NCBI GenBank assembly: GCA_934169745.1
Contig: CAKPOE010000008.1
Location: 6,222 to 70,221, forward strand
DNA from: an uncultured Clostridia bacterium
Lineage (GTDB): Bacteria; Bacillota; Clostridia; TANB77; UBA1234
Direction of reading: 5' to 3'
Length of the DNA stretch: 64,000 bases
Shown: positions 35,566-43,806 of the stretch, piece after piece
Layout: each line of letters begins with the position of its first letter
Numbering within the stretch: position 1 is the first letter of the stretch
The notes under the pieces: model-generated
What the model was told of the DNA's origin: nothing
Database searches by the model: none
Seen by the model: only the letters and a program-made list of their open reading frames with translations
Program-made: the position numbers and the translations under genes

Positions 35566-37386
35566 ATGTTTTTTAAAAGTTTGCAATTAAAAATGATAGT
35601 AATATTCTTTGCATTTGTACTTGTAAGTATGATCGCTGCTGGAACCTTTTCAACACTTAAAATGGAACAAATATATTATCGTGGATTCGTTGAAGAAATG
35701 TTAAATACAATATCAAGTTTTGGAATTAATATTAATAATATTGGAAACGACCTTGAATATGAAGGCGTAAATTATGAAGAGTTAGAAAAAGAAAATTTGC
35801 AAAAAATATATAATAATTTTAGAGCGTATTTTTCGCTTAATAACATAAGTCGTTCAGGAAAAATAATTGGAAAAAATGGTGATATACTTTTTTCAAGCGA
35901 GGATACAAATGAGCTTTCAAATAGTGCTTTAAAATGTATAAACGATGCAAAGTTAAATTCGATGAATTACTCTGTTTGTGACGATTTAGAGAATAAAAAT
36001 TATTTGTTTGCTTATGTTATAAAGCATAAAGTAGATAAGCAAGAAAATATCGAATACATTATTTTGGTGGAGCAAAGTAAGGACTATATTTATAATCAGT
36101 TAAACGAAGTAAGGATTATATATGGCACAGCGATAGTAATAATCGCCTTTATAGGAATTGTTGTATCTATTGTATTTGCTTCAAACATAACTAAGCCAAT
36201 AGAGACTCTTACAAAAGAAGCCGAAAAAATAGCAAAAGGTGATATTGAGAGTGTAAGGCTACCGGATAGAAATAAAGCTGGATATGAGATATCAAAACTT
36301 ATAGAAACTTTTAGCGGTATGACAACACAAATAAAGAATAATTTAAATGAGATTTCAAGTGAAAAAAACAAGTTGGAAACGATACTGTTACACTTAACAG
36401 ATGGTGTTTTGGCATTTAACTTAAATGGAGAGATAATGCACGCAAATTTAGCAGCAAAGAAAATATTTAAGTTAAAAGGAAATGAAACTTTCACTCAAAT
36501 CTTTAGTAAATACAAGATAGATATAAATATGGAAAAAATAATTTATTTAGATGATTGGACATCTTCTGAACAAATGGTGAGCGTTGATGATACTTTTGTT
36601 AATATGTTCTTTGCTCCTTTTAGAGATGAGAAAGAACGTGCAAGTGGAGTTATCGTTGTAATACAAGATACAACAAAACAAGCAAAGCTTGATGATATGC
36701 GAAAAGAATTTGTTGCAAACGTATCACACGAATTGAAAACACCACTTACATCAATAAAAACATATACAGAAACAATACTTGATCAGGACATTGATAAAGA
36801 AAGCGAAACAAAATTTTTAAATGTGATATTGACAGAAGCCAACAGAATGACAAGGCTTGTAAGCGATTTATTGCAATTAACAAAGTTTGATTATAAGAAA
36901 GTAGCTTGGAATAAAGTAGAATTTGATTTGCCAGAGTTGGTTAAACAGATTTGCGAGAAACACAAAATACAAGCAGACACTAAAAATCAAATATTAGATT
37001 GCTTTGTAACTTCAAATGTGCCAGCAGTTAATGCGGATAGGGATGGAATTGAACAAGTTGTAACCAATATACTTACAAACAGTATAAAATATACACCAGA
37101 TGGAGGAAATATAAAGGTATATGTAGGTAGTGTACATGATGATGCATACATTAAAATAATTGATAACGGAATAGGTATTCCGAAAGAAGATTTGCCAAGG
37201 GTGTTCGAGAGATTTTACAGAGTGGATAAGGCACGCTCTAGAGAGATGGGAGGAACTGGACTTGGACTTCCAATTGCAAAAGAAATAATTGAAGCAAATG
37301 GTGGAAGCATAGATATGAAAAGCGAAATAGGAAAAGGAACTGAGGTAATCATCAAAGTTCCGCTCAAAACAGTTGTAAAAGCATAG
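35566..37386 (+). CDS. walK: Sensor histidine kinase, WalK-like
   Basis: A 606-residue membrane kinase: membrane segments near residues 8-28 and 185-207 enclosing an external sensor, HAMP domain (about 207-260), PAS domain (about 268-370), HisKA with N-V-S-H-E-L-K-T-P-L (His about 390), and HATPase with N-I-L-T-N-S-I-K-Y and G-G-T-G-L-G-L. The architecture and length match WalK, with PhoR as the alternative. WalH and WalI homologues are not next to it; walJ lies 14 kb away at 51.6 kb. Confidence 0.82.
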   Translation: MFFKSLQLKMIVIFFAFVLVSMIAAGTFSTLKMEQIYYRGFVEEMLNTISSFGININNIGNDLEYEGVNYEELEKENLQKIYNNFRAYFSLNNISRSGKIIGKNGDILFSSEDTNELSNSALKCINDAKLNSMNYSVCDDLENKNYLFAYVIKHKVDKQENIEYIILVEQSKDYIYNQLNEVRIIYGTAIVIIAFIGIVVSIVFASNITKPIETLTKEAEKIAKGDIESVRLPDRNKAGYEISKLIETFSGMTTQIKNNLNEISSEKNKLETILLHLTDGVLAFNLNGEIMHANLAAKKIFKLKGNETFTQIFSKYKIDINMEKIIYLDDWTSSEQMVSVDDTFVNMFFAPFRDEKERASGVIVVIQDTTKQAKLDDMRKEFVANVSHELKTPLTSIKTYTETILDQDIDKESETKFLNVILTEANRMTRLVSDLLQLTKFDYKKVAWNKVEFDLPELVKQICEKHKIQADTKNQILDCFVTSNVPAVNADRDGIEQVVTNILTNSIKYTPDGGNIKVYVGSVHDDAYIKIIDNGIGIPKEDLPRVFERFYRVDKARSREMGGTGLGLPIAKEIIEANGGSIDMKSEIGKGTEVIIKVPLKTVVKA

Positions 37387-37447
37387 AAAATAATGTATAA
37401 TGTAGTACAGGTTTGAAAAAATCAATTAGTTGAAAGGATTGGTAAAA

Positions 37448-38071
37448 ATGGAAACAAAAGAAAAGTCAGTACCAAGAGAAATACTAAGCTGGGTAATTTG
37501 TATAGTATCAGCGTTCGTTATAGCGCTTCTAATAAAGTATTTTATATTTACGCCAACACTTGTAAGACAGGGTTCGATGACACCGACAATCTTAGATGGT
37601 GAAAGAGTACTTATAAACAGGCTAGTAAGAACATTTAATATGGAAATAAAAAGGGGAGATATTGTAACATTAGAGAAACCATCTAGTGAAGCTGACGAAA
37701 CTCAAATTGCAAAGTATGATACAATAAGAGGTCTAAAAAATAAATTTGTATATTATGTATTAGAATTGACAAAAACAAGTTATATAAAAAGAGTTATTGG
37801 TCTTCCTGGAGAACATGTATACATTGCAAATGGGGAAGTATATATAAATGACGAAAAATTAGACGAACCATATTTGACAGAAGGCTTGGAAACACCAAGA
37901 AGAGGAGTTTTCTATGATGTACAAGTTCCAGAGGGTTGTATATTTGTAATGGGTGACAATAGAACTGGTTCACTAGATAGTAGAGAGTTTGGTTGCATTC
38001 CTCTTGATAAAGTAGAAGGAAGAGTAAGTATTAGAATATGGCCTCTAAATAAATTTGGAAAAGTAGATTAA
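37448..38071 (+). CDS. lepB: Signal peptidase I
   Basis: A 207-residue type I signal peptidase that removes signal peptides outside the membrane. One N-terminal membrane segment (about 14-33) is followed by the catalytic Ser43 in Q-G-S-M-T-P-T, the catalytic Lys in Y-I-K-R-V-I-G-L-P-G-E, and G-D-N-R-...-D-S-R-E-F-G. ATG 37448 follows AAAGGATT. Being just before holB, it probably belongs to the same transcript. Confidence 0.93.
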   Translation: METKEKSVPREILSWVICIVSAFVIALLIKYFIFTPTLVRQGSMTPTILDGERVLINRLVRTFNMEIKRGDIVTLEKPSSEADETQIAKYDTIRGLKNKFVYYVLELTKTSYIKRVIGLPGEHVYIANGEVYINDEKLDEPYLTEGLETPRRGVFYDVQVPEGCIFVMGDNRTGSLDSREFGCIPLDKVEGRVSIRIWPLNKFGKVD

Positions 38072-38081
38072 CGGAGGAACA

Positions 38082-38972
38082 ATGAAGATAATTGGGCATG
38101 AAATTCAACTGAAAAAATTAAAGAATATAGTTGATACAGATAAAGTTGGAAATGCGTACATTTTTGATGGTATAGACGGGATTGGAAAGTTTACAATAGC
38201 AAAGGAATTTGCAAAAGGATTACTTTGTATTAATGAAACAATTAAACCATGCGGAGAATGTAGTGCTTGTAGAACTTTTGACGAGACAAACGATTTAATA
38301 ATTGTGGAACCAGATGGAAACATGATTAAGGTCGATGACATTAGAAAGATGAAAGATGAATTAATGTTAAAGCCAATTACTTCAAACAGGAAAATTGCCA
38401 TAATAAATAATGCAGAAGTAATGAATGAGCAAGCACAGAACGCTCTTTTGAAAATACTAGAGGAGCCGCCTGAATATGTAACTATAATTTTGGTAACATC
38501 CAGCAAAGAAAAGTTATTATATACTATAAAATCAAGATGTACATTGTTTAAGTTTAATCCGTTAAGCGATGAAGAAGTGAAAGAATATTTTAACAATGAT
38601 GTTTCAGATGATTTGCTAACTTATAGTAGAGGAAGTATTGGAACAATAATAAAATTACAAGAAAATAACGATACAGATATAATAGAAAGGCTTGTGAGTT
38701 CATTAAAGTATACAAGCTTAATTGACATGATGAAAGAAGTAAATTCTTTGAAAGAAGAGAAGTATGTTAAAGAAAATCTTCAAGATGTTTTAGGGTACTT
38801 TATGTACTGGTATTATAAAGACATGAAAGAAAATAAAAACAATAATATTAAAGCAATAGAATGTGTTGAAGATACAAGAAGTAATATTTTAAGAAACGCG
38901 AATGTAGATATCGCGTTAGATAGAATGATGATAAACTTGTGGAAATGGGGTAGAACATGCAAGAAATTATAG
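38082..38972 (+). CDS. holB: DNA polymerase III delta' subunit
   Basis: A 296-residue clamp-loader subunit. It shows the AAA+ fold with a degenerate P-loop (D-G-I-D-G-I-G-K-F), the zinc-binding C-G-E-C-S-A-C, and the S-R-C sensor motif (K-S-R-C-T-L-F). Synteny with ricT, trmN6, rsmI and abrB is as in Bacillus. The end overlaps the ricT start by 16 bases, giving translational coupling. Confidence 0.92.
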   Translation: MKIIGHEIQLKKLKNIVDTDKVGNAYIFDGIDGIGKFTIAKEFAKGLLCINETIKPCGECSACRTFDETNDLIIVEPDGNMIKVDDIRKMKDELMLKPITSNRKIAIINNAEVMNEQAQNALLKILEEPPEYVTIILVTSSKEKLLYTIKSRCTLFKFNPLSDEEVKEYFNNDVSDDLLTYSRGSIGTIIKLQENNDTDIIERLVSSLKYTSLIDMMKEVNSLKEEKYVKENLQDVLGYFMYWYYKDMKENKNNNIKAIECVEDTRSNILRNANVDIALDRMMINLWKWGRTCKKL

Positions 38973-39853
38973 GAGTGAGATTTAAAAAGGTAGGAAAGAT
39001 ATATTTTTTTGATCCAAATGGAATACAAGCAATAAAAGGAAAAAGCATAATAGTTGAAACCGCGAGAGGAATTGAACTTGGCGAAGTTGCGGTGGCAAAT
39101 AGAAGTGTAAGTGACGAAAAAATAGTTGCACCATTAAAAAAAGCTATTCGTATGGCAACAGAGGAAGACGAAAAGACATTTGCTGACAATGAGAGAAAAG
39201 CGGCAGAAGCAAGAGAAGTTTGCGAGAAAAAAATAGAAGAACACAAGCTAGATATGAAACTTGTTGATGTAGAATATACATTTGACGGAACTAAATTATT
39301 ATTTTATTTTACCGCTGATGGTAGAATCGACTTCAGAGAGTTAGTTAAAGAATTAGCCGCTATATATAGAACAAGAATTGAACTAAGACAAATAGGCGTT
39401 AGAGATGAAGTTAAAATGCTTGGTGGGTATGGAATGTGCGGAAGAGAACTATGTTGTTGCAATCATTTGACAGACTTAAATCCAGTGTCAATAAAAATGG
39501 CTAAAGAACAAGGGCTATCATTAAATCCAACCAAAATATCTGGAATGTGCGGAAGGCTTATGTGTTGCTTGAAGCATGAGCAAGACGTGTATGAGGAAAA
39601 ATTGTCACGTTTGCCAAGTATAGGTGCTCTAGTGAAAACACCAGACGGAAAAGGTGTGGTTGAAAATGTTGAAGTACTTAAAGAAGTAGTTAGAGTCAAA
39701 GTGGAGCAGAAAGATGAAATAATAAAAAAAGAGTATCCACTATCAGAGATTAAAATATTAAAAGATAATAAAAAGAAAGATGAAGAAATAGAAAATATAA
39801 AGGAATTAAAAGGGCTTGAAGAAGGCTTTAAAAGAACAGACGATATAATTTAG
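38957..39853 (+). CDS. ricT: PSP1-domain protein RicT (YaaT)
   Basis: A 298-residue PSP1-domain protein. The core has the cysteine-rich signature G-M-C-G-R-E-L-C-C-C and, later, G-M-C-G-R-L-M-C-C-L-K-H, which in Bacillus bind Fe-S clusters in the RicA-RicF-RicT complex that helps RNase Y mature mRNAs. A lysine/glutamate-rich tail is variable. The position after holB is the conserved one. RicA and RicF are not in this window. Confidence 0.92.
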   Translation: MQEIIGVRFKKVGKIYFFDPNGIQAIKGKSIIVETARGIELGEVAVANRSVSDEKIVAPLKKAIRMATEEDEKTFADNERKAAEAREVCEKKIEEHKLDMKLVDVEYTFDGTKLLFYFTADGRIDFRELVKELAAIYRTRIELRQIGVRDEVKMLGGYGMCGRELCCCNHLTDLNPVSIKMAKEQGLSLNPTKISGMCGRLMCCLKHEQDVYEEKLSRLPSIGALVKTPDGKGVVENVEVLKEVVRVKVEQKDEIIKKEYPLSEIKILKDNKKKDEEIENIKELKGLEEGFKRTDDII

Positions 39854-39885
39854 AAATACCAGACATAGAAAGGTGGTGAAACAAA

Positions 39886-40056
39886 ATGGCATACAAAATA
39901 TCAGATGCTTGTATTAAATGTGGAGCATGCGCAAGTGAATGCCCAGTATCTTGTATTTCTGAAGGAGAAGAAAGATATGAAATCAATCCTGAACAATGCA
40001 TAGAGTGTGGAGCATGTGCTGGAATTTGTCCAGTATCAGCACCAAGTAAGGACTAA
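39886..40056 (+). CDS. Small 2[4Fe-4S] ferredoxin
   Basis: A 56-residue ferredoxin with two clusters: C-I-K-C-G-A-C-A-S-E-C-P and C-I-E-C-G-A-C-A-G-I-C-P. It transfers electrons at low potential in anaerobic metabolism. ATG 39886 follows AGGTGG. It lies between ricT and a short antisense cysteine-rich frame. In several Clostridia a ferredoxin also sits in this holB-rsmI block, but I infer no specific partner. Confidence 0.95.
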   Translation: MAYKISDACIKCGACASECPVSCISEGEERYEINPEQCIECGACAGICPVSAPSKD

Positions 40057-40077
40057 TTTATAAATGGGTATTTTTTC

Positions 40078-40120
40078 TACCAGGTAAAAAAGTCAAATAT
40101 ATTTGCTTTTATACCTGGTA
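40078..40120. repeat. Inverted repeat TACCAGGTA / TACCTGGTA
   Basis: Nine-base perfect arms at 40078-40086 and 40112-40120 with A/T-rich extensions that also pair (AAAAA / TTTTA). It lies downstream of the ferredoxin on one strand and of the cysteine-rich frame on the other, so it may end both transcripts. Confidence 0.7.
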
Positions 40121-40125
40121 AAATA

Positions 40126-40239
40126 TTATTTACGAAACCATTTAAGAAATTGGCATATATGTTTTGCAGAGCAAATTGACTGCAGAAAACATTCAATTTC
40201 TCTAAGTGTACAACATAAATAATTATCACATTTACGCAT
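40126..40239 (-). CDS. Possible 37-residue cysteine-rich peptide
   Basis: A short frame on the minus strand starting M-R-K-C-D-N-Y-L-C-C and containing six cysteines in 37 residues plus a basic end (K-W-F-R-K). ATG 40239 is preceded by TAGGTGATTTAT, a good ribosome binding site, and the frame ends just before an inverted repeat. I know no family. It could be a metal-binding or redox peptide, or a chance frame in an otherwise gene-free gap. Confidence 0.4.
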   Translation of the reverse strand: MRKCDNYLCCTLREIECFLQSICSAKHICQFLKWFRK

Positions 40240-40277
40240 ATAAATCACCTAATATATAATATGAAAAGGAAATAAAT

Positions 40278-41015
40278 ATGGAACTAAAAGAGAATGAAAG
40301 AATTGACGATTTACAATTTAAAGGCTTAAAAATAATTCAAAACAAAAATGGATTTTGCTTTGGAATTGATGCTGTGTTACTTTCAGATTTTGCAAAGGGA
40401 ATAAAACCAAATGCAACTGTTGTTGACTTTTGTACAGGTACTGGAATTATTCCTATTCTTTTAAGCGGAAAGACAGCAGCTAATAAAATATACGGAATAG
40501 AAATACAAGAAGATGTTGCAGAGATGGCACATAGAAGTGTTGAAATGAACGAATTGCAAGAAAAGATTGAAATTGTAAATCGCGATTTAAATAATATAAA
40601 AGATATAATTTGTGCAGGAAGCGTGGACGCAGTTACAGTAAATCCTCCTTACAAGAAAAGGGGAAGTGGAATTATAAATGAAAAGGATACAAAAACAATT
40701 TCTAGGCATGAAATTTCTTGCACATTAGAAGATATAATAAAAGAATCAGCAAGAATATTAAAATCTGGCGGAAGTATGTACATGATACATAAATCTGAGC
40801 GCCTAGTTGATGCTTTATGTTCTATGAGAAAAGAAAAAATTGAACCTAAACGAATTAGATTTATACATCCAAGTATAGGTCAAGCGCCAAATTTGGTACT
40901 AATAGAAGGAGTAAGAAGTGGTGGAAATTTTTTAAAGATAGAAAATCCATTGTATGTTTATGATACGGAAGGAAATTACACAGAAGAAATAAAGAAAATA
41001 TATGGATTACTTTAA
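40278..41015 (+). CDS. trmN6: tRNA1(Val) A37 N6-methyltransferase-like protein
   Basis: A 245-residue SAM-dependent methyltransferase with D-F-C-T-G-T-G near residue 55 and the N-P-P-Y catalytic motif near 123, typical of N6-adenine transfer. It matches YabB/TrmN6 in sequence pattern and in position before rsmI. The tRNA target is known for the E. coli enzyme only. Confidence 0.88.
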   Translation: MELKENERIDDLQFKGLKIIQNKNGFCFGIDAVLLSDFAKGIKPNATVVDFCTGTGIIPILLSGKTAANKIYGIEIQEDVAEMAHRSVEMNELQEKIEIVNRDLNNIKDIICAGSVDAVTVNPPYKKRGSGIINEKDTKTISRHEISCTLEDIIKESARILKSGGSMYMIHKSERLVDALCSMRKEKIEPKRIRFIHPSIGQAPNLVLIEGVRSGGNFLKIENPLYVYDTEGNYTEEIKKIYGLL

Positions 41016-41027
41016 TATGGAGGAAAT

Positions 41028-41870
41028 ATGGAAACAGGAAAGTTATATTTAGTTGCAACACCTATAGGAAACTTAGAAGATATTACATTAAGAGCACTTA
41101 GAATACTTAAAGAAGTTGATACAGTCTTAGCAGAAGATACAAGAAAAACAAAACAATTATTAAATCATTTTGAAATATCAAAACCATTAATTAGTTTTTA
41201 TCGTCATAATGAAGGTGTAAAAAGTGAATATGTAATTTCTCTTTTAAAGGAGGGAAAAAATCTAGCTCTAGTTTCAGATGCTGGAACTCCTGCAATATCA
41301 GATCCAGGCGAAGATTTGGTTAGAGCATGCATAGAAAACGAAATAGAAATAATTCCAATACCAGGCTCGGTAGCATTTGTGCAAGGGCTGATTTGTTCAG
41401 GTCTAGATACGACTAGATTTGTATTTGAAGGATTTTTATCAATAAATAGAAGAGTAAGAAAAGAAAGATTGAAAGAATTAGAAAACGAAACAAGAACAAT
41501 GATATTTTATGAAGCACCACACAAATTACGAAATACTATTGATGATTTTTGCGATACATTTGGAGAAGAAAGAAGAATTGTTTTAGCAAGAGAAATAACT
41601 AAAATTCACGAAGAACATCTAAGATTTACACTTGGTGAAGCTAAAGAATATTACAAAGAAAAAGATATAAAAGGTGAATTTGTTATTATTGTTGAAGGTA
41701 AAAAAATAGAAGAAGCAGACAAGATAAGTGATGAGACAATAGAGGCGTTGATGGAAAGATATATGGAGAAAGGCTTCGATAAAAAAGAAGCAATGAAGTT
41801 GGTAGCAAAAGATAAAAGAATAACAAAGTCAGAAGTATATAAATATTTATTAAAGAAAACAGAAAAATGA
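41028..41870 (+). CDS. rsmI: 16S rRNA (cytidine1402-2'-O)-methyltransferase
   Basis: A 280-residue protein with the RsmI hallmarks: A-T-P-I-G-N-L-E-D-I-T near residue 9, A-E-D-T-R-K-T, and S-D-A-G-T-P-A-I-S-D-P-G near 83-94. It methylates the ribose of C1402 in the decoding centre. It lies 12 bases after trmN6; the GIY-YIG gene often found between them is absent. Confidence 0.95.
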   Translation: METGKLYLVATPIGNLEDITLRALRILKEVDTVLAEDTRKTKQLLNHFEISKPLISFYRHNEGVKSEYVISLLKEGKNLALVSDAGTPAISDPGEDLVRACIENEIEIIPIPGSVAFVQGLICSGLDTTRFVFEGFLSINRRVRKERLKELENETRTMIFYEAPHKLRNTIDDFCDTFGEERRIVLAREITKIHEEHLRFTLGEAKEYYKEKDIKGEFVIIVEGKKIEEADKISDETIEALMERYMEKGFDKKEAMKLVAKDKRITKSEVYKYLLKKTEK

Positions 41871-41880
41871 AAAATAAAAA

Positions 41881-41898
41881 GAGTTCCAAGCGGAACTC
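41881..41898 (-). terminator. Terminator of abrB-like gene
   Basis: GAGTTCC / GGAACTC stem with a four-base loop; on the minus strand it is followed by TTTTTATTTTT. It lies between convergent rsmI and the AbrB gene. Confidence 0.8.
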
Positions 41899-41934
41899 TA
41901 AGTATGAAAATACTTGATTTTCATTTTTCTTTTC

Positions 41935-42174
41935 TTACTTCTTCATTTCTTCTAGGCAATTTTTACAAACGTTTTTACCCTTGAAAGAAACAACTTCTGT
42001 AGCATCCCCACAGAAAATGCAAGCAGGTTCATATTTCTTCAAAATAATTGAAGAATTATCAACATAAATCTCCAAAGAATCTTTTATGTCGATATTAAGA
42101 GTTCTTCTTAACTCAATAGGTAGAACAACCCTTCCTAGCTCGTCTATCCTTCTAACAATACCAGTTGACTTCAT
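41935..42174 (-). CDS. abrB: AbrB-family transition-state regulator with zinc ribbon
   Basis: A 79-residue protein. The N-terminal swapped-hairpin AbrB domain (K-S-T-G-I-V-R-R-I-D-E-L-G-R-V-V-L-P-I-E) is nearly canonical; the C-terminus has C-I-F-C and C-K-N-C pairs that likely bind zinc, as in the clostridial AbrB/SpoVT-like forms. It should bind DNA and regulate transition-phase genes. It follows rsmI in opposite orientation, the same place as in Bacillus, and has its own promoter. Confidence 0.93.
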   Translation of the reverse strand: MKSTGIVRRIDELGRVVLPIELRRTLNIDIKDSLEIYVDNSSIILKKYEPACIFCGDATEVVSFKGKNVCKNCLEEMKK

Positions 42175-42215
42175 AACAATAACCTCCTAAACAATATTTT
42201 CTTATGACGTAAAAT

Positions 42216-42244
42216 AATATAGCACAAAAAAATGAAGTCGTCAA
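42216..42244 (-). promoter_or_regulatory. Promoter of abrB-like gene
   Basis: On the minus strand TTGACG (complement of 42239-42244), 17 bases, TATATT (complement of 42216-42221). Confidence 0.75.
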
Positions 42245-42348
42245 CAGAAAATGTAAAAAAAAGGAAAAATTCATAAAAATATGTAGGATTAAGAAGAACA
42301 CTAAAAATTATATAATAGCAAGCTAAAATGTAATTCGCGGGGGACTTA

Positions 42349-42377
42349 TTGACTTTTTACATAAAATATACTAAAAT
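42349..42377 (+). promoter_or_regulatory. Promoter of convergent antisense RNA
   Basis: TTGACT (42349-42354), 17 bases, TAAAAT (42372-42377). It points toward the toxin-like gene and no coding frame with a binding site follows. Confidence 0.7.
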
Positions 42378-42383
42378 GGATAT

Positions 42384-42470
42384 AGATGAAGGAAATCCGC
42401 ATAAGCGGCTAACCGGTAATAATTTTAAAAAATAATCACTCGTTGGTTAGGACAGAGTGATTATTTTTTG
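42384..42470 (+). ncRNA. Putative type I antitoxin RNA
   Basis: A predicted transcript of about 85-90 bases running from the promoter at 42349-42377 to the terminator at 42431-42469. It contains the hairpin CCGC-ATAA-GCGG and has no open frame with a ribosome binding site. Its last 40 bases or so are complementary to the 3' end of the toxin-like mRNA, including its stop codon. The boundaries are inferred from the promoter and terminator. Confidence 0.6.
42431..42469. terminator. Bidirectional terminator shared by toxin and antisense RNA
   Basis: AATAATCACTC / GAGTGATTATT (11 pairs, 13-base loop) with A-tract before and T-tract after, so it works on both strands. The toxin stop codon lies within the stem. 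Confidence 0.85.
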
Positions 42471-42550
42471 CGTCTATCGAGTATCCTCTTCAAGACGATA
42501 GCTATAACAATAACTATAATTGCATCTAATATGTAATCATTCGTTATCAT
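42461..42550 (-). CDS. Small hydrophobic toxin-like peptide
   Basis: A 29-residue peptide: short polar start (M-I-T-N-D-Y), one membrane helix (I-L-D-A-I-I-V-I-V-I-A-I-V-L) and a basic tail (K-R-I-L-D-R-R-K-K). This matches the pattern of type I toxins of Firmicutes (Fst/TxpA/BsrG and the C. difficile type I toxins). ATG 42550 follows AAAGGAG. The mRNA should start near 42629, with an 80-base leader, and converges on an antisense RNA that shares its terminator. A longer in-frame reading to 42673 would start inside the promoter and is rejected. Confidence 0.7.
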   Translation of the reverse strand: MITNDYILDAIIVIVIAIVLKRILDRRKK

Positions 42551-42635
42551 AGCACCATCTCCTTTCATCATAGGAGGTAAATCCAAGCGAACAAAGAGAT
42601 GGTTAACCGCTCTGCTATTTCCTTCACCTGGATAC

Positions 42636-42664
42636 ATTATATCATATTGACTTATAGTCCACAA
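42636..42664 (-). promoter_or_regulatory. Promoter of toxin-like mRNA
   Basis: On the minus strand TTGTGG (complement of 42659-42664), 17 bases, TATAAT (complement of 42636-42641). Confidence 0.7.
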
Positions 42665-42803
42665 GGCGAACACTTAAAAATATGTTATGAATTGTCGGAA
42701 AATCGGTCATCGGTGTATAAACAGTCGCAAGCGTTGTAGAGTGTGGGCAGCGACCCCTACAGCTTTGAATCTAGGCTATCTATAATAGCTTTGATTTCCA
42801 AAT

Positions 42804-43605
42804 TTAGCGCGATGGCTCAATATCTTTTCTGAATTTATTAATAATTCTCATTGTTTCAGAATAATCAACGTCAGAGTATCTTTTTGCTTTCTCTGTAGGA
42901 TTAGGATAATCATATTTTAAATATTTTTCATAACATTCTTCTCTCATGGATTGTTCAACAGAACAATATAATCCCAATAAAGTAGACCTTTTTTCTTTTA
43001 AAAGCTTTTTTGGATCATCAGAGAATGATATTTCGGACAATAACTTTTCTCCGAATATTTTTTCGAGTTCGAGTACAACTTGAACTTCTTTGTTATACCC
43101 ACATCCATTAGTAAGTAAACCATATTTTAGAGCGAGTTTTCGGGTTAAGTATTCATTAATTCCTTCTGCTAGCCCTTTTCCACCACCACTTCCGCAAAAA
43201 TGTAGTGTTTCATGAAGAAGAATTTCGTTAAAATATTGTAATGGACTAAGATGTTCTTCATATACATGATTTATATAATCATTAAAAGTATAATCATTTT
43301 TAAGAAGAGTATTCTTATTATATAATGGAGAGACAGTAGCAGTATTACCAATATTACTTCCTAATAATTCATAAGCTGTAAGTGGAAAATAAAAATGTCC
43401 ACGAGCAACATAAAGAGAAATTGTTCCAGTATCCTTTATATAAATTCTGTCACTTAAATCAGGCGAATCTATGTTGAAATTAGGTGGTAAATGAACCATT
43501 CCGAGGATACTCTTTAAGAATAATTGAAATATATTTTTTTATTTGTTCTGCAAGTAAATTTTTATCTGAAGTTATTGTATTTTCAATATTAATAGGTAAA
43601 GCCAT
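42804..43605 (-). CDS. HExxH metallopeptidase-like protein, needs +1 shift at CGG
   Basis: Read with a +1 shift, this encodes 266 residues. The first part (43605 to 43504; M-A-L-P-I-N-I-E-N-T ...) has a good AGGTGA binding site but stops after 41 codons at 43480. Its 35th codon is CGG (43503-43501). Skipping the C gives G-M-V-H-L-P-P-N-F and the long downstream frame to 42804, which has no ribosome binding site of its own. The product carries L-L-H-E-T-L-H-F-C-G (HExxH) and a later E-G-I-N-E-Y, suggesting a zinc protease. No family recognised. A simple frameshift mutation is the alternative. Confidence 0.65.
43501..43503 (-). other. Recoding site 1: in-frame CGG (peptidase-like gene)
   Basis: Zero-frame codons on the minus strand are TAT CCT CGG AAT; skipping the C gives GGA ATG GTT, which continues the protein. 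One of only four in-frame CGG codons found in the window. Confidence 0.6.
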
Positions 43606-43806
43606 AAAATCACCTCAACTTGTTTGAATTTTCTAAAATTTTGATGAAAAAATAGTAATGTTAATTTACATTATAGCAGATATTAGGTAGAAATTCAAAT
43701 AGTGAGCAAAATATCTATCAACAGAAACAAATTACTATGTATTCGTTTTCTAATGAAATACATAATTCTATTCTTTATGAATAGAATTAAAAAAGGGTGT
43801 GAGTAC

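Noticed and set aside
42551..42673. Longer toxin frame starting at 42673
   Set aside because: The start would lie upstream of the toxin promoter -10 region; the binding site and membrane peptide fit ATG 42550.
43702..43806. Longer spmA starting at 43702
   Set aside because: No binding site and no family match for the extra 35 residues; GTG 43807 has AGGGTGTGAG upstream.
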